Positions 26,150 to 33,558 of a stretch of DNA of 64,000 nt are shown here, in pieces. Both the position numbers and the translations under genes were made by a program. Within the stretch, counting starts at the first letter, position 1. Every line of letters begins with the position of its first letter. Source of the stretch: JACCZX01 sp963829995 (GTDB lineage Bacteria; Pseudomonadota; Gammaproteobacteria; Burkholderiales; Burkholderiaceae_F); assembly GCA_963829995.1 (NCBI GenBank), contig CAWHKW010000022.1:445955-509954 (forward strand), in the 5' to 3' direction. The notes beneath the pieces are model-generated. The model was not told the DNA's origin, did not search any database, and worked only from the letters and a program-made list of their open reading frames with translations.

Positions 26150-27445
26150 CTATGCAGTCTTTGCGGCGCGCTTCAGTGCCTGCTGAAGGTCATCGACCAA
26201 GTCGGTGGCGTCTTCCAGTCCGACCGAGAGCCGGATCGTTCCCTGCGTAATGCCGGCGGCTTGCAACTCGTGATCGGGAACTCGAAAGTGCGTCGTCGAT
26301 GCCGGGTGAATGACCAGTGACTTTGCATCGCCGACGTTGGCAAGGTGCGAGAACACGCGCAGCGCCTCGACGAATGCGCGGCCGGCATTGCGTGACCCTT
26401 TCAGGTTGAAGCTGAACACCGCGCCGCATCCGCGCGGCAATAGCCGCTGCGCCAATGCGTGGTCGGGATGCGAAGGCAGCTCCGGATACGCGACTGCTTC
26501 GATCATCGGGTGCTCGGCAAGAAATGCCACAACCTTGCGCGTGTTGTCGATGTGCCGCTGCATACGCAGTGGCAAGGTCTCCAGGCCCTGCAACAGGAAG
26601 AACGCCGTATGCGCGCTCATGCACGCGCCGAAATCGCGCAGCCCTTCACGCCGTGCGCGCAACAAGAATGGCGCGACCGTGCTCTCCTCTGCGAAGTTCA
26701 TGCCGTGAAAGCCGACGTAGGGTTGCGTCAGCGTCAGGAATTTGCCGCTCGCCAACCAGTCGAACGTGCCGCCATCGATCAACACACCGCCGATCGCAAC
26801 GCCGTGGCCGCCTATGAATTTCGTCGCCGAGTGATAGACCAGGTCGGCGCCATGATCGAACGGCGTCATCAAGTAGGGCGTAGTGAACGTCGAATCGACC
26901 AGCAGCGGCACCCCGTTGTCGTGAGCAATGGCGCCCACCGCCGGTATGTCGAGCACATCCAGCCCGGGATTGCCGAGCGTTTCGCCGAACAGCAAACGCG
27001 TATTCGGTCGCAGCGCCGCGCGCCATGCATCAAGGTCGCGCGGATCGACGAACGTCGTGTCGATACCGAAGCGTGCCAAGGTAAAGCCGAGCAAGTTGTG
27101 CGAACCGCCATACAGCGCACGGCTGGCGACAATATGCGAGCCCGCGCCCATCAGAGTGACGATCGCCAGATGCAGCGCTGCCTGCCCGCTTGCAGTCGCG
27201 ATCGCGCCAACGCCTTTCTCGAGCGCCGCCATGCGTTCTTCAAATACTGCGACCGTCGGATTCGAGATGCGCGAGTACACATGACCCGCGCGCTCCATGT
27301 TGAACAACCCGGCAGCGTGATCGGAATCCTCGAACACATACGACGCCGTCGCATAAATCGGCACCGCGCGGCTGCCGGTGGTCGGGTCCGGCGGCTGGCC
27401 GGCATGCAGTGCAAGCGTGTCGAAGCCAGGATAGCGGACGGTCAT
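26150..27445 (-). CDS. metY: O-acetylhomoserine sulfhydrylase (Cys/Met PLP enzyme)
   Basis: This 431-residue PLP enzyme of the Cys/Met metabolism family resembles the MetY branch (G-F-D-T-L-A-L-H-A-G-Q-P-P-D opening, long form). The PLP lysine is in H-S-A-T-K-F-I-G-G-H-G, and Y-S-R-I-S-N-P-T supplies the phosphate-binding loop. It should make homocysteine from O-acetylhomoserine and sulfide. A second family member, metZ, is at 50910. There is no ribosome site before ATG 27445; a 14-base leader shared with the divergent pip gene lies 5 bases upstream. Confidence 0.93.
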   Translation of the reverse strand: MTVRYPGFDTLALHAGQPPDPTTGSRAVPIYATASYVFEDSDHAAGLFNMERAGHVYSRISNPTVAVFEERMAALEKGVGAIATASGQAALHLAIVTLMGAGSHIVASRALYGGSHNLLGFTLARFGIDTTFVDPRDLDAWRAALRPNTRLLFGETLGNPGLDVLDIPAVGAIAHDNGVPLLVDSTFTTPYLMTPFDHGADLVYHSATKFIGGHGVAIGGVLIDGGTFDWLASGKFLTLTQPYVGFHGMNFAEESTVAPFLLRARREGLRDFGACMSAHTAFFLLQGLETLPLRMQRHIDNTRKVVAFLAEHPMIEAVAYPELPSHPDHALAQRLLPRGCGAVFSFNLKGSRNAGRAFVEALRVFSHLANVGDAKSLVIHPASTTHFRVPDHELQAAGITQGTIRLSVGLEDATDLVDDLQQALKRAAKTA

Positions 27446-27472
27446 GCGAAGAGTTTACGCAACGCCTTCATG

Positions 27473-27649
27473 CAGCAGCGGCTGGCGCAGCTGCGCCGCC
27501 TACGTCGTCGGGCACTAAAGTGCCAACCCTGCGGTACTCACAACGCCGGCGCAAAAAAGGGCTAAAGCGCTTTTTTGCTCAAAGACCCCGGCGTTGCTCC
27601 GCTCCTCGGGCGACGACTAAAGGCGGCGCAGCTGCGCCAGCCGCTGCTG
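27473..27649 (+). repeat. Structured palindromic repeat, copy 1
   Basis: The outer arms 27473-27501 and 27621-27649 are perfectly complementary over 29 bases. Inside are GTCGTCG (27504-27510) with CGACGAC (27611-27617), a side hairpin GGCAC-TAAA-GTGCC (27511-27524), CAACGCCGG (27541-27549) with CCGGCGTTG (27588-27596), and a terminal hairpin at 27551-27578 with A6/T6 arms around TAAA. The element folds as one long branched hairpin. Its interior matches copy 2 on the opposite strand. Confidence 0.9.
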
Positions 27650-27658
27650 TCGCGACAT

Positions 27659-27681
27659 TGCCTCGCACGAGGTGTTTTTTT
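27659..27681 (+). terminator. Intrinsic-terminator-like hairpin between the two repeats
   Basis: CCTCG (27661-27665) and CGAGG (27668-27672) form a stem, extendable by two wobble pairs, followed by TG and seven T (27675-27681). On the plus strand this has the form of a short rho-independent terminator. No plus-strand gene precedes it, as metY is on the minus strand, so if functional it would end a transcript covering repeat copy 1. Confidence 0.45.
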
Positions 27682-27712
27682 CCTTCCCCCCAACAAGTGA
27701 GACTGTCTCAAG

Positions 27713-27890
27713 CGCAAGCGTTGGGCGGAGCTGGCCTGCCTTCGGGGCGTCGCCCGAGGAACGGAGCAACGCCGGGGCAGTTAAGCGAAATAACGCTTTA
27801 GCCTTATTTCGCGCCGGCGTTGTGAGTACCGCAGTGGTCGGCACTTCAGTGCCCGACGCCCAGGCAGGCCAGCTCCGCCCAACGCTTGCG
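27713..27890 (-). repeat. Structured palindromic repeat, copy 2 (inverted)
   Basis: The arms 27713-27741 and 27862-27890 are perfectly complementary over 29 bases. The inner parts match copy 1 when read on the minus strand: GGCGTCG (27746-27752) with CGACGCC (27854-27860), the side hairpin GGCAC-TTCA-GTGCC (27840-27853), a CAACGCCGG-type stem, and a terminal hairpin with arms GCGAAATAA and TTATTTCGC. Where the two copies differ in stems, both arms have changed so that pairing is kept. Confidence 0.9.
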
Positions 27891-27938
27891 CACCGCGACG
27901 TTTAAGCAGCAACGTTGCGTAAACTCGCACCGCAATTT

Positions 27939-28892
27939 ATGGACACCAGAGCAATTCTTCATCCGCCCGTCGAGCCGTACGACCAAGGCATGCTGGCTCT
28001 TGACGACGTGCATACGATGTACTGGGAAACGTCGGGCAATCCGGCCGGCGCGCCGGTGCTGTTCGTGCATGGCGGACCCGGTGGCGGGTGTTCGCCCGAG
28101 CACCGGCGCTTTTTCGATCCTGAGTTCTTTCGCATCGTGCTGTTCGATCAACGCGGGGCCGGGGCTTCGACTCCGGTCGGCGAAGCATTTGGCAACACCA
28201 CGGTTCAGTTGATTGCCGACATCGAGAAACTGCGTGCGTATTTGGACATCGAGCGCTGGCTGATTTTTGGCGGGTCGTGGGGCAGCACGCTCGGGCTGGC
28301 CTACGGTCAAGCGCATCCGCATCGGTGTTCAGGATTCGTGCTGCGGGGCATCTTTCTCGGCCGGCAAAGCGAGATCGACTGGTTTTTGTATGGGCTGCGC
28401 ACGATATTTCCGGAAGCGTGGCATCGATTTGCCAACATGCTGCCGCCGGCGGAGCGCAAGGACTTGCTGAAAGGCTATCTGAAGCGGCTATTCGACACCG
28501 ATCCGCGCGTATATCTGCCGTTCGCGCGCGCGTGGAGCGAGTACGAGGGGTCGTGTTCGACGTTGCTGCCGAATCCGGAGCTGGTGCGCCACTTCGCCGA
28601 TGAGGCGCTCGGCCTGGCGCGCATGGAGGCGCACTATTTTGCGCACCAGTGTTTTCTCGAGCCCAATCAGCTGCTGAACAATCTGGATCGCATTCGTCAT
28701 CTGCCGGCCTCGATCGTGCAGGCGCGCTACGACATGGTGTGCCCGATCGTCAATGCCGATGAGCTGGCGCGCGCGTGGCCTACCGCGAAGTACACGGTGG
28801 TGGCCGACGCCGGGCATTCCGTTTGGGAGCCGTCCGTCAGCGCCACGGTGGTCGCGGAGGTTGACCGTATGAAACTGCACCTTGCGCGATAG
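27939..28892 (+). CDS. pip: Proline iminopeptidase
   Basis: This 317-residue alpha/beta hydrolase removes N-terminal proline from peptides in the cytoplasm. The family motifs H-G-G-P-G-G-G and G-G-S-W-G-S-T-L-G-L-A-Y are present, with Ser113 as nucleophile, and the C-terminal D-A-G-H-S-V-W-E supplies the catalytic His. ATG 27939 is chosen; TTG 27915 in frame is possible but lies in the 14-base repeat. There is no obvious ribosome site. It is the first gene of a plus-strand run that continues to aroC. Confidence 0.93.
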   Translation: MDTRAILHPPVEPYDQGMLALDDVHTMYWETSGNPAGAPVLFVHGGPGGGCSPEHRRFFDPEFFRIVLFDQRGAGASTPVGEAFGNTTVQLIADIEKLRAYLDIERWLIFGGSWGSTLGLAYGQAHPHRCSGFVLRGIFLGRQSEIDWFLYGLRTIFPEAWHRFANMLPPAERKDLLKGYLKRLFDTDPRVYLPFARAWSEYEGSCSTLLPNPELVRHFADEALGLARMEAHYFAHQCFLEPNQLLNNLDRIRHLPASIVQARYDMVCPIVNADELARAWPTAKYTVVADAGHSVWEPSVSATVVAEVDRMKLHLAR

Positions 28893-28995
28893 CCGATACC
28901 GGCCGATTGTTCGCCTGAAGGAGCCCCAGCGCTTGTTCGTTCGCGCGCGCGGGGCTACGATGGTTCGCATCACCGCAACTGCGACAGGAGGACCC

Positions 28996-29448
28996 ATGAA
29001 AGTCGCCGACATACTCCGCGTCAAGGGCACGGCGCTCTACACCGTTGCGCCTGACGCGCCGCTCGCCGACGCGGTCAATCTGATGGCCGAGTTGGATATC
29101 GGCTCTGCGGTCGTGATGCAGTTCGGAGAGCTCGCGGGGTTGTTGACGTTCCGCGAGGTGATCAATCGGCTGCACGCCAACGGCGGTGCGATCGGTGACA
29201 TCCCGACCCGCGCCGCGATGGACCCGGCGCCGCTGACGGTCACTTCGGATACGGACATCATGGAAGTGCGCCGGCTGATGCTGGAGCGGCATGCGCGATA
29301 CCTGCCGGTAATGGACGGACGCACCCTGGCGGGGGTGATCTCTTTTTACGATGTGGCGAAGGCGGTGCTCGAAGAGCAAAGTTTCGAGAACAAGATGCTG
29401 AAGGCGTACATCGGCGACTACCGCGAGACCGAAGAAGCCCGCAGCTAG
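28996..29448 (+). CDS. Two-CBS-domain protein
   Basis: This 150-residue protein consists of a CBS pair (about residues 5-60 and 75-135; A-L-Y-T-V-A-P-D-A-P-L-A-D-A-V and P-L-T-V-T-S-D-T-D-I-M-E). Such pairs usually bind adenine nucleotides and regulate a partner. No enzyme domain is attached. Start ATG 28996 follows a strong AGGAGG site; the frame is open upstream to 28882 without support. Its stop overlaps the GTG start of the next gene by one base, so translation is probably coupled. Confidence 0.9.
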   Translation: MKVADILRVKGTALYTVAPDAPLADAVNLMAELDIGSAVVMQFGELAGLLTFREVINRLHANGGAIGDIPTRAAMDPAPLTVTSDTDIMEVRRLMLERHARYLPVMDGRTLAGVISFYDVAKAVLEEQSFENKMLKAYIGDYRETEEARS

Positions 29449-30473
29449 TGGGGCCGCACGGGACAGATCCGCTGACGAAGCCGGAGCCCGGCCGACTTTC
29501 CGAAAACTTTCGCGTCGCCGTTATCGGCGCCGGAATCGCCGGCCTGTCGTGTGCGCGGATGTTGTCTGCACGCGGCGCCAAGGTGACCGTGTTCGAGCAA
29601 GGCCGCCGGCCGGGCGGCCGCGCGACCACCTTGCGCACCGAGTTCGGCAACTTCGACCACGGCGCGCAGTACTTCACCGTGCAAAGCCATGCGTTCGAGC
29701 GCACGGTCGCCGAATGGCTGCAAGCTGGCGTTGCCCAGCGTTGGTCGGGCCGCATCATCGCGCTTGAAGGTGGAGCGACTGAAGATAAGACCGCATCGGC
29801 GACGCGTTACACCGGCGGCGACGGAATGATCGCGATTGCAAAGCATCTGTCCGAAGGGCTCGATGTCCGGCTCGATACCCGCATCGGCTCTGTACTGCGC
29901 ACGGGGACCCGCTGGTCATTGCTCGATGAAGTCGAACGTTCGCCGGCGCCGGGCGGTTTCGACGCGATAGTGCTCGCGATGCCGTCGACGCAAGCGGCGC
30001 AGTTGGCAGGCGTTCCACCGACGCTGGTGCAACATTTGCGGATGGTCGAGTGGCGCCCCTGTTGGGCGGCGCTGTTGACCTTGCAGGTGGCGAGCGGCTT
30101 CGATTTTGCGGGCGCCTTCGTAAACGACCATTCAGCGCTGTCGTGGGTCGCGCGCGAAAGCGATGAATCGGGTACCGAGCGCTGGGTGTTGCACGCCACG
30201 CCGGACTGGACCGTCACTCATCTGAACATGCCGAGTGACGATGTGGCATCGCTGCTCGCGCAGGCGCTCGCTGAGCGCTTTAACTTCGGTTTCCGTCCGG
30301 CCTACGTCGCGGCGCATCGATGGCCTTATGCGACGCCTATTCGCCCGTTACTGGAGCGCTACCTGTGGGATGCGAAGACGCGCATCGGCGCGGTAGGTGA
30401 CTGGTGCCAGGGTCCGCGCTTTGAAGGCGCGTACTTATCCGGCGATGCGCTCGGCGCGTCGCTCGTGCCTTGA
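29448..30473 (+). CDS. NAD/FAD-dependent oxidoreductase, renalase/amine-oxidase-like
   Basis: The protein has 341 residues and starts at GTG 29448. The dinucleotide motif GAGIAG is at residues 27-32 in V-A-V-I-G-A-G-I-A-G-L-S-C-A-R, followed by the R-R-P-G-G-R-A-T-T motif and F-D-H-G-A-Q-Y-F-T, typical of renalase-like FAD proteins. The C-terminal G-D-W-C-Q-G-P-R-F-E-G-A-Y-L-S-G binds FAD. The substrate is unknown. It overlaps the CBS gene by one base and the transporter-acyltransferase gene by four. Confidence 0.88.
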   Translation: MGPHGTDPLTKPEPGRLSENFRVAVIGAGIAGLSCARMLSARGAKVTVFEQGRRPGGRATTLRTEFGNFDHGAQYFTVQSHAFERTVAEWLQAGVAQRWSGRIIALEGGATEDKTASATRYTGGDGMIAIAKHLSEGLDVRLDTRIGSVLRTGTRWSLLDEVERSPAPGGFDAIVLAMPSTQAAQLAGVPPTLVQHLRMVEWRPCWAALLTLQVASGFDFAGAFVNDHSALSWVARESDESGTERWVLHATPDWTVTHLNMPSDDVASLLAQALAERFNFGFRPAYVAAHRWPYATPIRPLLERYLWDAKTRIGAVGDWCQGPRFEGAYLSGDALGASLVP

Positions 30474-32371
30474 GATTGCCGCGCCCGTTTGCGCTGCTGC
30501 GCCAGCGGCGTTTCGCGCCGCTCTTCTGGGTCCAGTTTCTTGGCGCTGCCAACGACAACGTATTCAAGTTCGCATTCACGCTGCTAGCAACGTATGCAGC
30601 GGCCACCTGGGGTGATGTTGATCCGCGCTATGCCGGCTTCCTGATCGGCGCCTTGTTCATAGCGCCATTCGTTCTGTTTTCGGCCACCAGCGGGCAGATC
30701 GCGGACAAGGTCGAAAAATCTTGGCTGATACGGCGGCTTAAGGATGCCGAGATCGTTGTGATGGGGTTGGCTGCTCTCGGTCTGACGCTTCAATGGCCGG
30801 TGCTGATTTATGTGGCGATGTTCTTGATCGGCCTGCAATCGACTGTCTTTGGGCCGGTAAAGTATTCGTATCTGCCGCAGCATCTGAACGCTGGCGAGCT
30901 GACGCGCGGCAACGGCTTGATCGAAATGGCGACGTTCATCGCGATCTTGCTCGGCACTATTGCGGCTGGCGTGTTGCTGGACAGCTTCGATGACCGCGGT
31001 GCAGCCGTGGTGGCGGCTGCGGTGGTCGTGCTCGCGATCGCCGGCAGGGCGGCCGCACAGGTCATTCCATTCTCGGCGGCGGCCGACCCGGCGCTGAAGG
31101 TCAACTGGAACCCGTTTTCAGAGACGTGGGCGAATCTGAAAATCGCGCACCAGGATCGGACGGTGTTCAACTCGATCCTCGGTATTTCATGGTTGTGGTT
31201 TTTCGGCTCCATCTTTTTGACCAGCCTCGCTCCGTTTGCACGCGATGTTCTGGGCGGCAACGAAGGCGTCGTTACGCTGCTGCTCGCGGTGTTTTCGATC
31301 GGCATCGGGATCGGTGCGCTGCTGACCGATCGTTTATCGGGCAGCAAGGTTGAAATCGGACTCGTGCCGCTGGGCTCGATCGGCATGACCGTGTTTGCGC
31401 TCGACTTGTATTTGGCAGCGCGCGCCATTGTTCCGATGCCGTCCGGCACGGTTCGCGATTTTTTCGCGCTGCACGGCGCCTGGCGCATCGTTGCCGATCT
31501 TGCACTGCTATCGGTCTTCGCCGGCTTGTATTCGGTGCCGCTGTACGCGTTGATTCAAAGCCGCGCGCAGAAGACGCACGTCGCGCGCATCGTAGCCGCC
31601 AATAACATCCTGAATGCGTTGTTCATCGTGGTGGCGTCGATCGCGGCCGCGGTACTGCTGGGCAGCGGACTGACAATTCCAGAGCTCTTTCTGGTGGCGG
31701 CGCTGATGAATGCCGCGGTGGCCGCATACATCTACCTGCTGGTGCCGGAGTTTCTGTTGCGCTTCATCGCGTGGGTCGTCGCGCACGTGCTGTATCGCGT
31801 CCGTTCGATCGGCAAGGACCGGTTGCCGGAGGCCGGGCCGGTGGTGCTGGTGTGCAACCACGTCAGCTTTGTCGATGCGATTGTCATCATGGGCGAAAGC
31901 CCGCGGCCGATCCGCTTCGTGATGGATCACCGCATCTTCAAGATCCCGATTCTTCGCACATTCTTCAATCAGCTGAAGGCGATCCCGATCGCTTCAGCCA
32001 AACACGATCCGGATACGCTGCAGCGGGCTCACGAAAGTATTCAGCGCGCTCTGGACGAGGGTGAAATGGTTTGCATCTTCCCGGAGGGAAGAATCACCGA
32101 CACCGGCGAGCTGACTCCGTTCAAGCAGGGCGTGCGGCGCATTGTCGAGCGCAATCCGGTTCCGGTGATTCCGATGGCGCTGCGCGGGCTGTGGGGCTCT
32201 TTCTTTTCGCGCTACGGCGGCGAGGCGTTCTCGCTGCCGCTCGATGCGAGGCTGCGGCGCGGTTTCCGCTCCAGGCTTGAATTTGTGGTCGGTGAGCCGG
32301 TACCGCCCGCTATTGCGACTCCGGAATTGTTGATGCAACGCGTGCAGCAGTTGCGCGGAGCGGAGAAGTAG
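30470..32371 (+). CDS. MFS transporter fused to 1-acyl-glycerophosphate acyltransferase
   Basis: The protein has 633 residues. Residues 1-420 form an MFS domain with about 12 helices (F-L-G-A-A-N-D-N-V-F-K-F opening, like LplT). Residues about 440-630 form a PlsC-type acyltransferase with His464 and Asp469 in N-H-V-S-F-V-D and F-P-E-G-R-I-T. This resembles LplT-Aas systems that flip and re-acylate lysophospholipids at the inner membrane; the AMP-binding domain of Aas is missing. The start is TTG 30470 (TTG 30476 is an alternative), overlapping the previous stop. aroC begins 33 bases downstream. Confidence 0.9.
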   Translation: MRLPRPFALLRQRRFAPLFWVQFLGAANDNVFKFAFTLLATYAAATWGDVDPRYAGFLIGALFIAPFVLFSATSGQIADKVEKSWLIRRLKDAEIVVMGLAALGLTLQWPVLIYVAMFLIGLQSTVFGPVKYSYLPQHLNAGELTRGNGLIEMATFIAILLGTIAAGVLLDSFDDRGAAVVAAAVVVLAIAGRAAAQVIPFSAAADPALKVNWNPFSETWANLKIAHQDRTVFNSILGISWLWFFGSIFLTSLAPFARDVLGGNEGVVTLLLAVFSIGIGIGALLTDRLSGSKVEIGLVPLGSIGMTVFALDLYLAARAIVPMPSGTVRDFFALHGAWRIVADLALLSVFAGLYSVPLYALIQSRAQKTHVARIVAANNILNALFIVVASIAAAVLLGSGLTIPELFLVAALMNAAVAAYIYLLVPEFLLRFIAWVVAHVLYRVRSIGKDRLPEAGPVVLVCNHVSFVDAIVIMGESPRPIRFVMDHRIFKIPILRTFFNQLKAIPIASAKHDPDTLQRAHESIQRALDEGEMVCIFPEGRITDTGELTPFKQGVRRIVERNPVPVIPMALRGLWGSFFSRYGGEAFSLPLDARLRRGFRSRLEFVVGEPVPPAIATPELLMQRVQQLRGAEK

Positions 32372-32404
32372 CGGCGGCTGCGAAACCGGGCACAATCTAA
32401 ATCG

Positions 32405-33502
32405 ATGTCATCCACGTTCGGCCACCTGTTTCGTGTGACCAATTTTGGCGAATCGCACGGCCCCGCGATCGGCTGTGTGATCGATGGTTGCCCGCCGGGA
32501 ATGCCGCTGGCCGAGGCCGATCTGCAACACGACCTGGATCGACGCAAGCCGGGCACGTCCCGGCACGTCACTCAACGGCGCGAATCCGACCGCGTTGAAA
32601 TCCTGTCGGGTGTTTACGAGGGACAGACCACGGGGACCCCGATCGCGCTGCTGATCCGCAATGAAGATTCGAAGGAGCGCGACTACGAGGATCTGATCGA
32701 TACCTTTCGCCCGGGGCACGCCGACTACACCTACTGGCGCAAGTACGGGCTGCGCGATCCACGCGGCGGAGGTCGATCCTCGGCACGCTTGACCGCACCG
32801 ATGGTTGCCGCCGGGGCCGTCGCCAAAAAGTGGCTGCACGCGAAGTTCGGCACCCAGGTGCGCGGTTGCATGCAGCAGCTCGGCGAAATCGAGATTCCGT
32901 TTGTCAGCTGGGCCGATGTCGAGACCAATGCGTTCTTCGCGCCGGATTCCCGCCTCGTCACTCGGCTGGAAGAGGCAATGGACGCGCTGCGCAAAAGCGG
33001 CGACTCGGTCGGCGCGCGGTTGCGAGTGGTGGCCACCCATGTGCCGGTCGGGCTGGGCGCACCGCTCGCTGCAAAGCTCGATGCTGACATCGCTCACGCA
33101 ATGATGGGAATCAATGCCGTCAAAGGGGTTGAGATTGGCGCTGGTTTCGCAGCGGTGCTGCAAAGAGGATCAGAGCACGGCGACGAAATGCTGCCGGGCG
33201 GTTTTGCCAGCAATCATGCGGGAGGTGTGCTCGGTGGCATATCGACGGGGCAGGACATCGAAGTGTCGATCGCGCTGAAGCCGACCTCGAGCATCCGGCT
33301 GCCACGGCGCTCAATCACACGGGACGGCGCTCCGACCGTCGTCGAAACGCACGGCAGGCACGATCCCTGCGTAGGAATTCGCGCGACGCCGATTGCGGAG
33401 GCGATGCTGGCTTTGGTCCTGATGGATCATGTATTGCTGCACCGCGCGCAAAACGGTGATGTATCGCACGAGACACCAGCGATCGCTGCGCGCGCCGGCT
33501 AA
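32405..33502 (+). CDS. aroC: Chorismate synthase
   Basis: The protein has 365 residues. AroC converts 5-enolpyruvylshikimate-3-phosphate to chorismate with reduced FMN, the last shared step to aromatic amino acids and folate. The signatures G-E-S-H-G, R-R-x-P-G-x-S (here R-R-K-P-G-T-S), R-G-G-G-R-S-S-A-R and G-G-V-L-G-G-I-S-T-G are intact. ATG 32405 follows directly on the fusion gene and may be cotranscribed. The stop TAA (33500-33502) lies inside the first copy of a 15-bp tandem repeat. Confidence 0.97.
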   Translation: MSSTFGHLFRVTNFGESHGPAIGCVIDGCPPGMPLAEADLQHDLDRRKPGTSRHVTQRRESDRVEILSGVYEGQTTGTPIALLIRNEDSKERDYEDLIDTFRPGHADYTYWRKYGLRDPRGGGRSSARLTAPMVAAGAVAKKWLHAKFGTQVRGCMQQLGEIEIPFVSWADVETNAFFAPDSRLVTRLEEAMDALRKSGDSVGARLRVVATHVPVGLGAPLAAKLDADIAHAMMGINAVKGVEIGAGFAAVLQRGSEHGDEMLPGGFASNHAGGVLGGISTGQDIEVSIALKPTSSIRLPRRSITRDGAPTVVETHGRHDPCVGIRATPIAEAMLALVLMDHVLLHRAQNGDVSHETPAIAARAG

Positions 33503-33529
33503 CAGTTGACGCGGTAACAGTTGACGCTG
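33500..33529. repeat. Tandem 15-bp repeat overlapping the aroC stop
   Basis: TAACAGTTGACGCGG (33500-33514) is followed directly by TAACAGTTGACGCTG (33515-33529), differing at one base; a third partial TAAC follows. The first unit contains the aroC stop codon. Each unit carries TTGACG, a possible -35 box, 30-45 bases before the M48 peptidase start. It may be a simple slippage duplication. Confidence 0.6.
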
Positions 33530-33558
33530 TAACCGTAGTCCGCGAGGAGCTTTGCGTT

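Larger units (their letters stand above)
27451..27926. repeat. Nested inverted-repeat block between metY and pip
   Basis: A perfect 14-base inverted repeat, GAGTTTACGCAACG (27451-27464) and CGTTGCGTAAACTC (27913-27926), encloses two long palindromic elements in opposite orientation (27473-27649 and 27713-27890) and a 63-base centre. Read in the sense of each divergent gene, the 14-mer is the same sequence immediately before both starts. The whole interval contains no plausible protein-coding gene; the short frames here follow the repeat and have no ribosome sites. Confidence 0.85.

Noticed and set aside
25247..26320. 357-codon plus-strand frame
   Set aside because: Antisense to the hydrolase with its complete catalytic triad; composition is typical of a high-GC shadow.
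26459..27565. 368-codon plus-strand frame
   Set aside because: Antisense to metY, whose PLP motifs are intact.
27409..27801. Frames running through the palindromic repeats
   Set aside because: They follow the repeat sequence, have biased composition and no ribosome site; the repeats are better explained as structured elements.
27473..27890. CRISPR array or insertion sequence
   Set aside because: There are only two copies, inverted rather than direct, with no spacers, no transposase and no target duplication.
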